Part shown: positions 42,770-51,432 of the stretch, one piece after another | Layout: every line of letters begins with the position of its first letter | How positions within the stretch are numbered: the first letter of the stretch is position 1 | Source: Pseudomonas vlassakiae | Lineage (GTDB): Bacteria > Pseudomonadota > Gammaproteobacteria > Pseudomonadales > Pseudomonadaceae | NCBI RefSeq assembly: GCF_014269035.2 | Contig: NZ_JABWRP020000023.1 | Span: 1-64,000 of the forward strand | DNA length: 64,000 bases | Reading direction: 5' to 3' | Notes under the pieces: model-generated | What the model saw: only the letters and a program-made list of their open reading frames with translations | Databases searched by the model: none | What the model was told of the DNA's origin: nothing | Translations under genes and position numbers: made by a program

Positions 42770-44156
42770 CTCCATCGCCCTGCGCCTGTCGGCGCTGTTC
42801 ATCCTGGTGGCGCTGGGGGTATTCGTGCTGATCGGCTCGGCGCTGTACCGCCAGGTCGACCGCAGCCTCGACCTGCTGCCGGCGGCCGAACTGGATGCGC
42901 GTTTCAGCGTGCTCGAGTCCACCCTCAACCGCTTCGGCACACCTGAGCACTGGGCGAAGATCAACAACAAGCTCAACCTGCTCAGCGAGGAAGACAAGCG
43001 CATCCGCTTCTGGGTGGTCAGCAGCAACCCGGCCTACGAGTACGGCCAGCCCAGCGAGTTGGTCCGCGCCTTTGCCGAAGGCCCGCAGGGCATGCGCGAC
43101 CTGCACCTGCCCGACCACCTCTACCCGTACAAGGTGCTGGTCAGCGAACTGCCGTCCCTGGGCGAGCGCCCGCCGCTGCGCTTTCTGATCGGCATCGACA
43201 CCGAGACCTTCTGGCAGGCCCAGCACAGCCTGCTGGTGGCCATTGTCGGCCTGGCCGTGCTCGGTGTGCTGCTGGCTTCGGTGCTGGGTTACTGGGTGGC
43301 GCGCATCGGCCTGCGGCCGCTGCTGGCGCTGTCCAATGAAGCCCAGGCACTGGCACCGCCGCGCCTGGATGGCCGCTTGCAGACGCACAACCTGGCACCG
43401 GAACTGGCGCAGTTCGCCGGTGCCTTCAATGCCGCCCTGGACCGGGTAAGCCAGGCCTATTCGCGGCTGGAAGCCTTCAATGCCGACGTTGCCCATGAAC
43501 TGCGCTCACCGCTGACCAACCTGATCGGCCAGACCCAGGTCGCGCTCACCCGTGGGCGCAGTGCGGAGCATTACTTCGAAGTGCTGCAATCAAACCTGGA
43601 AGAGCTGGAGCGCCTGCGCAGCATCATCAACGACATGCTGTTCCTCGCCAGCGCCGACCAGGGCAGCAAGGCCACCGCCCTGACCCAGGCCTCGCTGGCC
43701 GAGGAAGTGGCCACCACCCTCGATTACCTCGACTACATCCTCGAAGATGCTCAGGTCAGCGTCACCGTCAGCGGCGACGCCTATGCCCCCATCGAAAAGG
43801 CCCAGCTGCGCCGGGCGTTGATCAACTTGCTGAACAACGCCGTGCAGCACACGGCGCCAAACCGGGTGATCGAGGTGCAGATCGAGGCCGGGCCTGAACA
43901 GGTCTGCATTGCCGTAAGCAACCCGGGGCCGGCCATTGATGCTGAGCACCTGCCGCTGTTGTTCGAGCGTTTCTATCGCGTGGATGCGGCGCGCAGCAAT
44001 AGCGGCGGTAGCAACCATGGGTTGGGGTTGGCAATCGTCAAGGCGATCGCGTTGATGCATGGCGGGGAGGTTTTCGTGCGTAGCGCTGCCGGTGCCAACA
44101 CCTTTGGCATTCGCTTGCCAAGTGCTCAAGGACGCGGGTTTCCGGCCAAAGTCTAA
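42744..44156 (+). CDS. Sensor histidine kinase, heavy-metal type
   Basis: 470 aa inner-membrane kinase. Membrane segments lie at about residues 12-33 and 160-185 with a periplasmic sensor between, then HAMP and the H-box VAHELRSPLTNLIGQTQ, N-box RALINLLNNAVQHT, F-box LFERFYRVDAARS and G-box HGLGLAIVKAIALMHGG. It resembles CopS/CzcS-type kinases. The true ATG lies inside the regulator gene. An earlier in-frame start would lengthen the protein with a segment unlike the family. Signal unknown. Confidence 0.91.
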   Translation: MSWKTAPLNSIALRLSALFILVALGVFVLIGSALYRQVDRSLDLLPAAELDARFSVLESTLNRFGTPEHWAKINNKLNLLSEEDKRIRFWVVSSNPAYEYGQPSELVRAFAEGPQGMRDLHLPDHLYPYKVLVSELPSLGERPPLRFLIGIDTETFWQAQHSLLVAIVGLAVLGVLLASVLGYWVARIGLRPLLALSNEAQALAPPRLDGRLQTHNLAPELAQFAGAFNAALDRVSQAYSRLEAFNADVAHELRSPLTNLIGQTQVALTRGRSAEHYFEVLQSNLEELERLRSIINDMLFLASADQGSKATALTQASLAEEVATTLDYLDYILEDAQVSVTVSGDAYAPIEKAQLRRALINLLNNAVQHTAPNRVIEVQIEAGPEQVCIAVSNPGPAIDAEHLPLLFERFYRVDAARSNSGGSNHGLGLAIVKAIALMHGGEVFVRSAAGANTFGIRLPSAQGRGFPAKV

Positions 44157-44288
44157 TTGCTTTTCGCAGCGATCATTACTTTTTGCGCAACAGTGCTTAT
44201 CGCCAAACACGCTGTTTCCTGGGCATTAAACGGACTAACTTTATCCCCGTCCTCATAGCACTTGCCCCGCAAGAAGGTAGTTTTAAAC

Positions 44289-44510
44289 ATGTCCAACAGT
44301 ATGGGTATTGCCAGCGTTTTCGTTCTGTCGTCCCTGTTGTTGTCGCCCCTGGCCATGGCCGAAGAATCCCCGGCTTTCGTTGCTCGCACTGCAGAACTTG
44401 CCGCTGTTCATCAAGACGCCCGCGAAGCCGTGGCACACAAGGCTGACGCCGGAAAAGACGCAGAACAGACCGCTTCGAAAGTTTCCAGCGACGCCAATGT
44501 CGACAGCTGA
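44289..44510 (+). CDS. Small exported protein of unknown function
   Basis: 73 aa. The signal peptide is MSNSMGIASVFVLSSLLLSP through about residue 24 (cleavage AMA-EE). The mature part, about 49 aa, is highly polar (Ala, Asp, Glu, Lys), has no Cys and is probably helical. AAGGTAG lies 10 nt upstream. It sits alone between the sensor kinase and the porin and ends 74 nt before a strong terminator, so it is a one-gene transcript or the tail of the sensor operon. Family not recognised. Confidence 0.6.
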   Translation: MSNSMGIASVFVLSSLLLSPLAMAEESPAFVARTAELAAVHQDAREAVAHKADAGKDAEQTASKVSSDANVDS

Positions 44511-44584
44511 TCGCACATCGCACTCGCTCCCGTTTTCCCTTGGCTACGCCATGGGCACCGTTGGTGCCGATATGTTAGCCTTTT

Positions 44585-44613
44585 AAAGCCGCTGCCGATC
44601 AGCGGCTTTTTTT
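44585..44613 (+). terminator. Rho-independent terminator
   Basis: AAAGCCGCTG pairs with CAGCGGCTTT around a 5-nt loop, followed by a T-run. It closes the small exported protein gene and insulates the porin. Confidence 0.92.
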
Positions 44614-44672
44614 ATGTGCGCTAACTCTCAGCCCCGCTGTAACGTACCCCTATAAAAAGATGCACATTCAAA

Positions 44673-44680
44673 AATAACAA
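44673..44680 (+). promoter_or_regulatory. Candidate Crc/Hfq binding motif in the porin leader
   Basis: AATAACAA matches the AANAANAA catabolite-activity motif recognised by Hfq/Crc in pseudomonads. It lies 34 nt before the porin start and 18 nt before its SD. Motifs this short occur by chance, so confidence is moderate. Confidence 0.45.
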
Positions 44681-44714
44681 TCGCCCCACCGCCAGACCAA
44701 AGGAGCTAGTACCG

Positions 44715-46049
44715 GTGCCTTCCGCGTTTCGTTTGACCCCGCTGTTCATTGCATTGACTGCAACGATCCCCTTCGCCGCCCAGGCAGATGAAGACAAGGC
44801 TGATGGCTTCATCCAAGGTTCATCCTTCAACCTGCATTTTCGTAATGCCTACTTCAACCGCGACAACCACAACGCCGACGTGCGCGACACCCGCGAGTGG
44901 GGCCAGGGCGCGGTAGCGCGTTTCGAATCCGGCTACACCCCGGGCGTGGTCGGCTTCGGCCTCGACGCCCACGCCATGCTGGGCCTGAAGCTCGACGGCG
45001 GTGGCGGCCATGCCGGCACCAGCATCCTGCCCGAGCACATCAAGGACAACGGTGAACTGGGCGCTGCCCCGCACTCGTTCTCCACCGCTGGTGCAGCGGT
45101 CAAGCTCAAGGCGTTCGACACCGAGTTGAAAGCCGGTGACCTGTTCATCACCAACCCGGTGATCGCGGGCGGTGAAACCCGCATGCTGCCGCAGACCTTC
45201 CGCGGCGTGAGCCTGACCAACCACAGCATCGATGGCCTGCTGCTCGAAGGCGGCCAGGTCAGCTTCACCCACCCCTATAACCAGAGCGGCCACCGTCGCA
45301 TCGACACCTATTACGGCTCCCTGGACGAACACGACAAGAGCAAGCACCTGAACTGGGCGGGTGCGTCGTGGAGCGGTACCGAGAACATCACCACCAACCT
45401 GTACGCGGCCGAGCTGAAGGACATCTGGAACCAGTACTACGCTGACTTCGACTACACCTACGTGGTCAACGACCTGGTCAGCCTCAACCCAGGCGTGCAC
45501 TTCTATCACACCCAGGACACCGGCCAGGCGCTGCTGGGCAAGATCGACAACAACACCTACAGCGTGCACTTCACGGTCAACGCCGGTTACCACAGCGTCA
45601 CTGCCGCCTACCAGCGGGTCAACGGCAACACGCCGTTCGACTACATCAACCTGGGCGACAGCGTGTACCTGGACAACTCGCGCATGTATTCGGACTTCAA
45701 CGCCCCCAACGAGCGGTCGTGGAAGCTGCAGTACGACTACAACTTCGCCGGTATCGGCATCCCGGGCCTGAGCACCTCGCTGTCGTACTCGCGCGGTGAG
45801 GCAGACCTGACCAAGGCCACCCAGGACACCAGCCACTACGACTACTACCGCGCCGATGGCAAGAACGCCATGCACTGGGAGCGCGACCTGGATGTGAAGT
45901 ATGTATTCCAGCAAGGCGATCTGAAGGACCTGGCGGTGCAGCTGCGCTACGCCACCCACCGTGGTAGCCAGGGCTATGCATCGATCGACAGCAACAGCGA
46001 CAACGACGAACTGCGAGTGATCGTCGATTACCCGCTGAACATTTTCTGA
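44715..46049 (+). CDS. OprD-family outer membrane porin
   Basis: 444 aa substrate-specific porin with an 18-strand barrel in known OprD homologues. The signal peptide MPSAFRLTPLFIALTATIPF ends AQA about residue 23. Family landmarks are GFIQGSSFNLHFRNAYFNRD, the ARFESGYTPGVVGFG strand and the C-terminal LRVIVDYPLNIF. The start is GTG with AAAGGAG nine bases ahead. The specific substrate is not visible. Members take up amino acids, aromatic acids or sugars. It lies alone between a terminator and a REP pair. Confidence 0.92.
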   Translation: MPSAFRLTPLFIALTATIPFAAQADEDKADGFIQGSSFNLHFRNAYFNRDNHNADVRDTREWGQGAVARFESGYTPGVVGFGLDAHAMLGLKLDGGGGHAGTSILPEHIKDNGELGAAPHSFSTAGAAVKLKAFDTELKAGDLFITNPVIAGGETRMLPQTFRGVSLTNHSIDGLLLEGGQVSFTHPYNQSGHRRIDTYYGSLDEHDKSKHLNWAGASWSGTENITTNLYAAELKDIWNQYYADFDYTYVVNDLVSLNPGVHFYHTQDTGQALLGKIDNNTYSVHFTVNAGYHSVTAAYQRVNGNTPFDYINLGDSVYLDNSRMYSDFNAPNERSWKLQYDYNFAGIGIPGLSTSLSYSRGEADLTKATQDTSHYDYYRADGKNAMHWERDLDVKYVFQQGDLKDLAVQLRYATHRGSQGYASIDSNSDNDELRVIVDYPLNIF

Positions 46050-46066
46050 CCTGAAATCGCAGTCCT

Positions 46067-46155
46067 CTGTGGGAGCGGGCTTGCCCCGCGAAGCAGGCAA
46101 CGCGTTGCATGGCACCGGCTCTGCCGGTGTTCGCGGGGCAAGCCCGCTCCCACAG
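46067..46155. repeat. REP pair, 26-nt perfect inverted repeat
   Basis: Arms CTGTGGGAGCGGGCTTGCCC... and its exact complement flank a 37-nt spacer, 17 nt after the porin stop. They probably form the 3' end of the porin message. Confidence 0.88.
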
Positions 46156-46260
46156 TACAACTCACCGCCACACGATTCCGTCGGACAAATCTTGTTCGAC
46201 AATCCGCGCTTGCCTAGAATGTCGACCGCCGCAAATGGCCCTGCCCCAGCAGTAGCGCGC

Positions 46261-47757
46261 ATGCCCACTCGATCTTCGCGTTTCGCACTCTACAGGTCGC
46301 ACCCCGAGCTGACCCTCAACCTGGGCAGTTGCCTTGCCGTGCTCGCCATCGTGACGATCGTCAGTTACTTGCTGGCCCGCGAACGCGACAGCGTCGAGCA
46401 GTCGGCGATTCGCTCGTCGAACAACATCGTGCAGTTGATCGAAAGCGACATCCTGCGCAATGTCGAACTCTACGACCAATCGTTGAAGGGCCTGATCTGG
46501 GCCGTCAACCGCAAGGAACTGCAGGAGATATCCGGCCCCCTGCGCCAGCGTCTGCTGTTCAATGAAGCCTTGGTCGACCGCAAGCGCGGCGATGTATTGT
46601 GGCTGGACAAGCAAGGCAATGTGGTCGGTGATTCCATCAACGCTGTGCCACGCAAGGCCAACCTGGCCGGCACTCGGGTGTTCCAGGCGCACCTGCAGGA
46701 TCCCAACCTTGGCTTGCTGGTAGGGCCGCCTTTCAAGGACCATTTGGGCGCAATGGGCTGGTGTATCAGCTTCAGCCGCCGTATCAATGGGCCTCAGGGC
46801 GAATTTGCCGGTCTCGCCATCGGTGCCTTGCGCCTTTCCTATTTCAGCGAGCTGTTCCGCCGCCTGGATATCGGCGAAGAAAGCAGCATCAACCTGTTCA
46901 ATGTCGACGGCCTCCTGCTCGCCCGCGAACCTTCGCGGCCACTTGATCCGGATATTAATGCGAACTACCGGGAGCGGCCGAATTTCCAGCGCATTCTCAG
47001 CGAGCACAGTGGCAGCTTCACCGCCCGATCCGGCAGCACCCGTTCCGCCCGCATCTACACCTTCGCCAGGGTCGCCGACCTGCCGCTGATCGTGCTGGTG
47101 GTGCATTCCGCCGACGAGGTATTCCAGTCCTGGCGACGGACCGCGATTCTGGTCAGCGTCGCGACCGGTGGGCTGTGTATCGGCATTCTCTGGCTGACCT
47201 TGCTGCTGGGACGCGAATTGCGCCGTCGGCACGAGGCCGAACTAGGCCTGGCGACCCTTGCCGCCACGGACAGCCTGACCGGGCTGGCCAACCGTCGCCG
47301 GCTGGATCAGGTGCTGCGGCAGGAATGGTCACGTGCCCTGCGCAACCGCAAACCGTTGGCAGTGCTGATGGTGGATATCGATCATTTCAAGGCATTCAAC
47401 CAGCGTCACGGCCACGCCGGCGGCGATCACGCGTTGCGCGAGGTGGCCCATACGCTGCAACAGTGCATCCGCCGCCCTGCTGACCTGGCGGCACGTTACG
47501 GCGGAGAGGAATTCCAGGTGGTCTTGCCTGAAACCGGATTGAGCGGCGCATTACTGCTGGCTGAAAGCATCCGCGTCCGCGTGGAAGGGTTGGCGCCATT
47601 CGGCGACGATGCGCGCTCGGTTACCGTCAGCATTGGGGTCAGTGTCTTCATCCCCGGCACCCAGCAGGACCTGGCGCAGGTGCTGGGTGCTGCGGATGAA
47701 GCCCTCTACCGGGCCAAGGCCAATGGCCGTAACCGGGTAGAAGGGCCACTCGATTAG
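46261..47757 (+). CDS. Membrane-bound diguanylate cyclase (GGDEF)
   Basis: 498 aa. Two membrane segments (about residues 20-42 and 288-312) flank a large periplasmic sensor, probably dCache-like. The GGDEF domain has an intact active site GGEEF (RYGGEEFQVVLPE) and an I-site RPAD five residues upstream, so it should be active and product-inhibited. An alternative ATG 42 nt upstream would add 14 residues. Neither has a clear SD. It makes c-di-GMP, which controls LapA/LapF-type biofilm traits in P. putida. The stop overlaps the end of the convergent DUF2383 gene. Confidence 0.9.
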   Translation: MPTRSSRFALYRSHPELTLNLGSCLAVLAIVTIVSYLLARERDSVEQSAIRSSNNIVQLIESDILRNVELYDQSLKGLIWAVNRKELQEISGPLRQRLLFNEALVDRKRGDVLWLDKQGNVVGDSINAVPRKANLAGTRVFQAHLQDPNLGLLVGPPFKDHLGAMGWCISFSRRINGPQGEFAGLAIGALRLSYFSELFRRLDIGEESSINLFNVDGLLLAREPSRPLDPDINANYRERPNFQRILSEHSGSFTARSGSTRSARIYTFARVADLPLIVLVVHSADEVFQSWRRTAILVSVATGGLCIGILWLTLLLGRELRRRHEAELGLATLAATDSLTGLANRRRLDQVLRQEWSRALRNRKPLAVLMVDIDHFKAFNQRHGHAGGDHALREVAHTLQQCIRRPADLAARYGGEEFQVVLPETGLSGALLLAESIRVRVEGLAPFGDDARSVTVSIGVSVFIPGTQQDLAQVLGAADEALYRAKANGRNRVEGPLD

Positions 47758-48230
47758 GAGCGTGCGCGGGCCGCGTTACGCAGCGCCTTCACCTGGTCAT
47801 GGTTGCGCTGTACGCCCTGCAGTTGCTTTTCCACCAGCGCGTAGCTCTGATCGCTGGCCTGGCGGCCCAGCTTGACCAGTTTCTCACGGGCTTCCTTGTA
47901 GGCCTTGAGGGCATGGTCTTCGCCGCGCTCGACTTCATTGAGCACCGCTTCCTCATCCTTGCCGGTGACCAACGACTTGAGATTGACCCAGCCGCGGTGC
48001 AGATCACCGCTGATGCTGGTGGAGGTTTCCGGGTCACCGCCCAGGCGGCGCACTTCACTCTGCAGCTCGGCTGCGGCATTGGCGCACTCACCGGCACGCT
48101 GGACGAAGAACGCCTTGAGTTCGGGGTTCTTCACATCATCGGCCGAGGCCTTGAAGCCCTTTTCGCCATCCTTGCTGTACTCGACCAGGTCGTTGAGCAC
48201 GTCGATCACGTCTTTGTTGGGGTTGCTCAT
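47754..48230 (-). CDS. PA2169-family ferritin-like protein (DUF2383)
   Basis: 158 aa all-helical protein resembling the PA2169/DUF2383 four-helix family. Landmarks are VIDVLNDLVEYSKDGEKGF, FFVQRAGECANAAAELQSE and RGEDHALKAYKEAREKL. Metal binding has been suggested for the family. Function unknown. The ATG has AAGGAG eight bases upstream. A longer start was rejected for that reason. The TAA overlaps the TAG of the convergent diguanylate cyclase gene. Confidence 0.85.
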   Translation of the reverse strand: MSNPNKDVIDVLNDLVEYSKDGEKGFKASADDVKNPELKAFFVQRAGECANAAAELQSEVRRLGGDPETSTSISGDLHRGWVNLKSLVTGKDEEAVLNEVERGEDHALKAYKEAREKLVKLGRQASDQSYALVEKQLQGVQRNHDQVKALRNAARARS

Positions 48231-48431
48231 GGCACAAACTCCTTGGCAGGTGATAGTCACCATTACCAGAGCAGCCTTCATGCCAAGCCAAGCAATGAAA
48301 TTAAGCCCTTCAAAATCAGTAAGTTACTAATTAGCCAGGGAAGGAGCGAAACGGCGTTATGCATGATTGCCGCTTGGGTGGTCGTGCAGATTGCAGTATG
48401 GTCGCCGCACACTCATAGCCAGGCTTCGTCG

Positions 48432-48653
48432 ATGAAACCGGAAATGCTTGAACTGCTGGTTACCCGCAGCATGCCTTTTGGCAAATACCAGGGACGGATC
48501 ATTGCCGACCTGCCAGGGGATTACCTGGCGTGGTTCGCACGCAAAGGGTTTCCGCCGGGGGAGCTGGGAGGGCTGCTGGCGTTGATGCACGAGATCGACC
48601 ATAACGGCCTGGGCGATCTGCTGGTGCCGTTGCGGCAGAAGCATCGGCGCTAG
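48432..48653 (+). CDS. DUF3820 family small protein
   Basis: 73 aa cytoplasmic protein with the family core MPFGKYQGRIIADLPGDYL and GLLALMHEIDHNGLGDLL. Homologues in pseudomonads are sometimes called quorum-regulated virulence factors on weak evidence. Function unknown. No SD is obvious and the start could shift by a few codons. It stands alone between the ferritin-like gene and the fru operon, with a REP pair behind it. Confidence 0.82.
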   Translation: MKPEMLELLVTRSMPFGKYQGRIIADLPGDYLAWFARKGFPPGELGGLLALMHEIDHNGLGDLLVPLRQKHRR

Positions 48654-48660
48654 CCTGTCA

Positions 48661-48737
48661 TGGCCCTTCGCGGCTAAAACCGCTCCTTCGGGGATAACGC
48701 TAATCCCTGCAGGAGCGGCTTTAGCCGCGATAAGGCC
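48661..48737. repeat. REP pair, second type, between DUF3820 gene and fruA
   Basis: TTCGCGGCTAAAACCGCTCC and its near-complement GGAGCGGCTTTAGCCGCGA face each other around a short spacer. The convergent genes fruA and DUF3820 both end here. Confidence 0.85.
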
Positions 48738-48757
48738 GGCAAAGCCAATGAAAGGCC

Positions 48758-50488
48758 CTAGCCTTTCACCGGCGCAACAGCCAACTCCACCCGCTCGCTC
48801 TTCTTGATCACTGCGTACACCACAGCCGTCACCAGGCTACCCGCGACAATGGCCAGCAGATACAACAATGCATGGTTGATCGCGTTAGGGATCAGCAACA
48901 CGAACAGCCCGCCATGCGGTGCCATCAGCTTGCAGCCGAAGTACATCGACAACGCGCCGGTCAATGCACCACCGGCAATGCTCGCCGGGATCACCCGCAA
49001 CGGGTCCTTGGCCGCGAACGGGATCGCCCCTTCGGAGATGAAGCACAGCCCCAGCGCCAACGCCGCTTTGCCCGCCTCGCGCTCACTCTGGGCGAACTTG
49101 CGCCGCGCGAGGAAGGTGGCGATGCCCAGGCCGATCGGCGGGACCATGCCAGCGGCCATGGTCGCCGCCATCGGTGCATAGCTTGAAGAGGCCAGCAGCC
49201 CCACCGAGAAGGCATAGGCGGCCTTGTTGATCGGCCCCCCGAGGTCCACGCACATCATGCCACCCAGCAGCAACCCGAGCAGGATGGCGTTGGTGGTGCC
49301 CATGCTGTCGAGGAACTGCGTCAGCCCTTCGAGCATCGCCGCCACCGGCTGACCGACCACATAGATCATCACCAGGCCAGTGAACAGGCTGGCCAGCAGC
49401 GGGATGATCAGGATCGGCTTGAGTGCCTCCAGGCTGCTCGGCAGGCGCGCCCAGCGGGCGATGGCCTTGGCGCTGTAGCCGGCGAGAAAGCCGGCAACGA
49501 TGCCGCCAATGAAACCGGCACCCAAGGTGCTGGCCAGCAGCCCGCCGATCATGCCCGGCGCCAGCCCCGGGCGGTCGGCGATGGACCAGGCGATGTATCC
49601 GGCAAGCAGCGGCACCATCAACTTGAATGCTGCCTCGCCTCCGATCTGCATCAGCGCGGCCGGCAGGGTGCCCGGCTGCTTGTAGGCCTCGATGCCGAAC
49701 ACGAATGACAGGGCAATCAGCAAGCCACCCGCAACCACCATCGGCAGCATGAACGAGACACCGGTGAGCAAGTGCTTGTAGACGCCGCTTTTCTCAGCCT
49801 GGGCCGGTGCCGCTGCTGCTGCATCCCCAACACTTTCAACCTTGGCTTCTACCAAGGCCTTTTCCAGGGTCGCATGCGCCTGCTTGAGAGCGATACCGGT
49901 GCCGCAACGGTAGATGCGCTTGCCCGCAAAGCGTGCCGTCGGCACCTCAATGTCCGCCGCCAGCAGCACCACATCGGCCTGCGCGATGGCCTGGGCCGAC
50001 AGCGGGTTACGCGCACCGACCGAGCCTTGGGTCTCGACAGTAAGCTGGTAACCGCATTGTTGCGCCGCCTGTTGCAAGGCTTCGGCAGCCATGAAGGTAT
50101 GAGCCACGCCGGTCGGGCAGGCGGTCACCGCGACAATCCGTACAGCCGCTGAAGGGGCGACGCCAACCGGTTGCGCGGCCAGCACCGTGGCCTTGCCTGC
50201 CGCCTCCTCGAGAAAGCCCTCGCGGTCGGCCAGGGCCTGGGCCGGGGTACTCTGGTACACGCGCTTGCCGGTGAAACGCGCGAGGTCGACCGGGCCGGTG
50301 CTGACCACCAGCACCCAATCGGCCTCGGCGATCTGCGCAGGCGTCAGTTGGCGTTCAGGATGTTCGGCATCCTGCACTTCGACACTGGTGCTCCAGCCGC
50401 GGCGCTGGGCGGCAGCCGCCAGCAGGCGGGCACTGAGCACGCTGGACACCTGCCCATTGGGGCAGGCGGTGACGATGGCGATGTTCAT
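48758..50488 (-). CDS. fruA: Fructose PTS transporter, EIIBC
   Basis: 576 aa. Two EIIB-like domains are visible: the first (residue 9 region, VTACPNGQ) is degenerate and the second (VTACPTGVAHTF, about residue 126) carries the phospho-Cys. The EIIC membrane domain (about 230-576) imports fructose as fructose-1-phosphate. An in-frame TTG lies 6 nt upstream, but AGAGGG is positioned for the ATG. It overlaps fruK by 4 nt and is third in the fruBKA operon. Confidence 0.95.
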   Translation of the reverse strand: MNIAIVTACPNGQVSSVLSARLLAAAAQRRGWSTSVEVQDAEHPERQLTPAQIAEADWVLVVSTGPVDLARFTGKRVYQSTPAQALADREGFLEEAAGKATVLAAQPVGVAPSAAVRIVAVTACPTGVAHTFMAAEALQQAAQQCGYQLTVETQGSVGARNPLSAQAIAQADVVLLAADIEVPTARFAGKRIYRCGTGIALKQAHATLEKALVEAKVESVGDAAAAAPAQAEKSGVYKHLLTGVSFMLPMVVAGGLLIALSFVFGIEAYKQPGTLPAALMQIGGEAAFKLMVPLLAGYIAWSIADRPGLAPGMIGGLLASTLGAGFIGGIVAGFLAGYSAKAIARWARLPSSLEALKPILIIPLLASLFTGLVMIYVVGQPVAAMLEGLTQFLDSMGTTNAILLGLLLGGMMCVDLGGPINKAAYAFSVGLLASSSYAPMAATMAAGMVPPIGLGIATFLARRKFAQSEREAGKAALALGLCFISEGAIPFAAKDPLRVIPASIAGGALTGALSMYFGCKLMAPHGGLFVLLIPNAINHALLYLLAIVAGSLVTAVVYAVIKKSERVELAVAPVKG

Positions 50489-51432
50489 CGGCAACCCTCT
50501 TGTTGTTCTGTCAGTTGCACGGCGGCTTCAAGGCGCACCAGCTGCTCGTGGTCGCAGATGCCGAAGCCGACCTGGGTCACCGCCTGTGCGGCGATGGCGG
50601 TGGCGCGGCGCAAGGTCTGCTGCGGGCTTTCCGCTGCCAGCAGGCCATGGACCATGCCCGCGACCAGCGAATCTCCCGCGCCCACGGTACTGGCTACCCG
50701 CACCTGCGGCGGCCGCGCCTGCAGCGCGTGGCCAGCGGCGAACCAGCTCACGCCCTGCTCGCCCGCCGACACCACCACATGCTCGACACCGCTGGCCAGC
50801 AGTTGCTGGGCCGCGGCACGTTGCTCGGCGGTGGTTTGCACGGCCAGACCGAGCACTTCGCCCAACTCTTCGGTATTGGGTTTGACCAGCCAGGGGGCAC
50901 TCTGCAGGCCAGCACGCAATGCCTCGCCACTGCTGTCGAGCGCCACCTTGAGCCCTTGCTGCCGCAGCTGTTCAAGCAGCTGGCGGAACCACTCGGGGCT
51001 GACCCCGCGCGGCAGGCTGCCGGCGACCACCACCGCGTCGTGCCCGGGCGCGACCTGCTGCAAGCGGCGCAACAACTCGGCGCGGTCGGCATCGTCGACC
51101 TCCGGCCCCTGGCCGTTGATGTCGGTGACCCGGCCATCGGCCTCGACCAGCTTGAGGTTGCTGCGGGTTTCGCCGGCCACCCGCACGAAGCAGTCGGCAA
51201 ACCCGCGCCGGGCGATCAGCGCTTCGAACGGTTGCAGGTTGTCGCGGCCCAGAAAGCCCCCGACGGTAACGCTGTGGCCCAGATCAGCCAGCACCTGGGC
51301 CACGTTCAGGCCTTTGCCTGCAGCGTGGCTTTGCTGGGCCTGGGCACGGTTGACGTGGCCTGGGCGCAAGGCGTCGAGGCTGACGGTAATGTCCAGCGCC
51401 GGGTTCAGGGTCAGGGTGAGAATCTTGGCCAT
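50485..51432 (-). CDS. fruK: 1-phosphofructokinase
   Basis: 315 aa kinase of the PfkB family that makes fructose-1,6-bisphosphate from fructose-1-phosphate. Family landmarks are LTLNPALDITV at the N-terminus, the GGFLGRDN segment and the anion-hole motif VGAGDSLVAGM near residue 250 with the catalytic Asp. The start overlaps the fruB stop (TGATG) and the stop overlaps the fruA start. The substrate fructose-1-phosphate and its product are effectors of Cra/FruR encoded next door. Confidence 0.95.
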   Translation of the reverse strand: MAKILTLTLNPALDITVSLDALRPGHVNRAQAQQSHAAGKGLNVAQVLADLGHSVTVGGFLGRDNLQPFEALIARRGFADCFVRVAGETRSNLKLVEADGRVTDINGQGPEVDDADRAELLRRLQQVAPGHDAVVVAGSLPRGVSPEWFRQLLEQLRQQGLKVALDSSGEALRAGLQSAPWLVKPNTEELGEVLGLAVQTTAEQRAAAQQLLASGVEHVVVSAGEQGVSWFAAGHALQARPPQVRVASTVGAGDSLVAGMVHGLLAAESPQQTLRRATAIAAQAVTQVGFGICDHEQLVRLEAAVQLTEQQEGCR

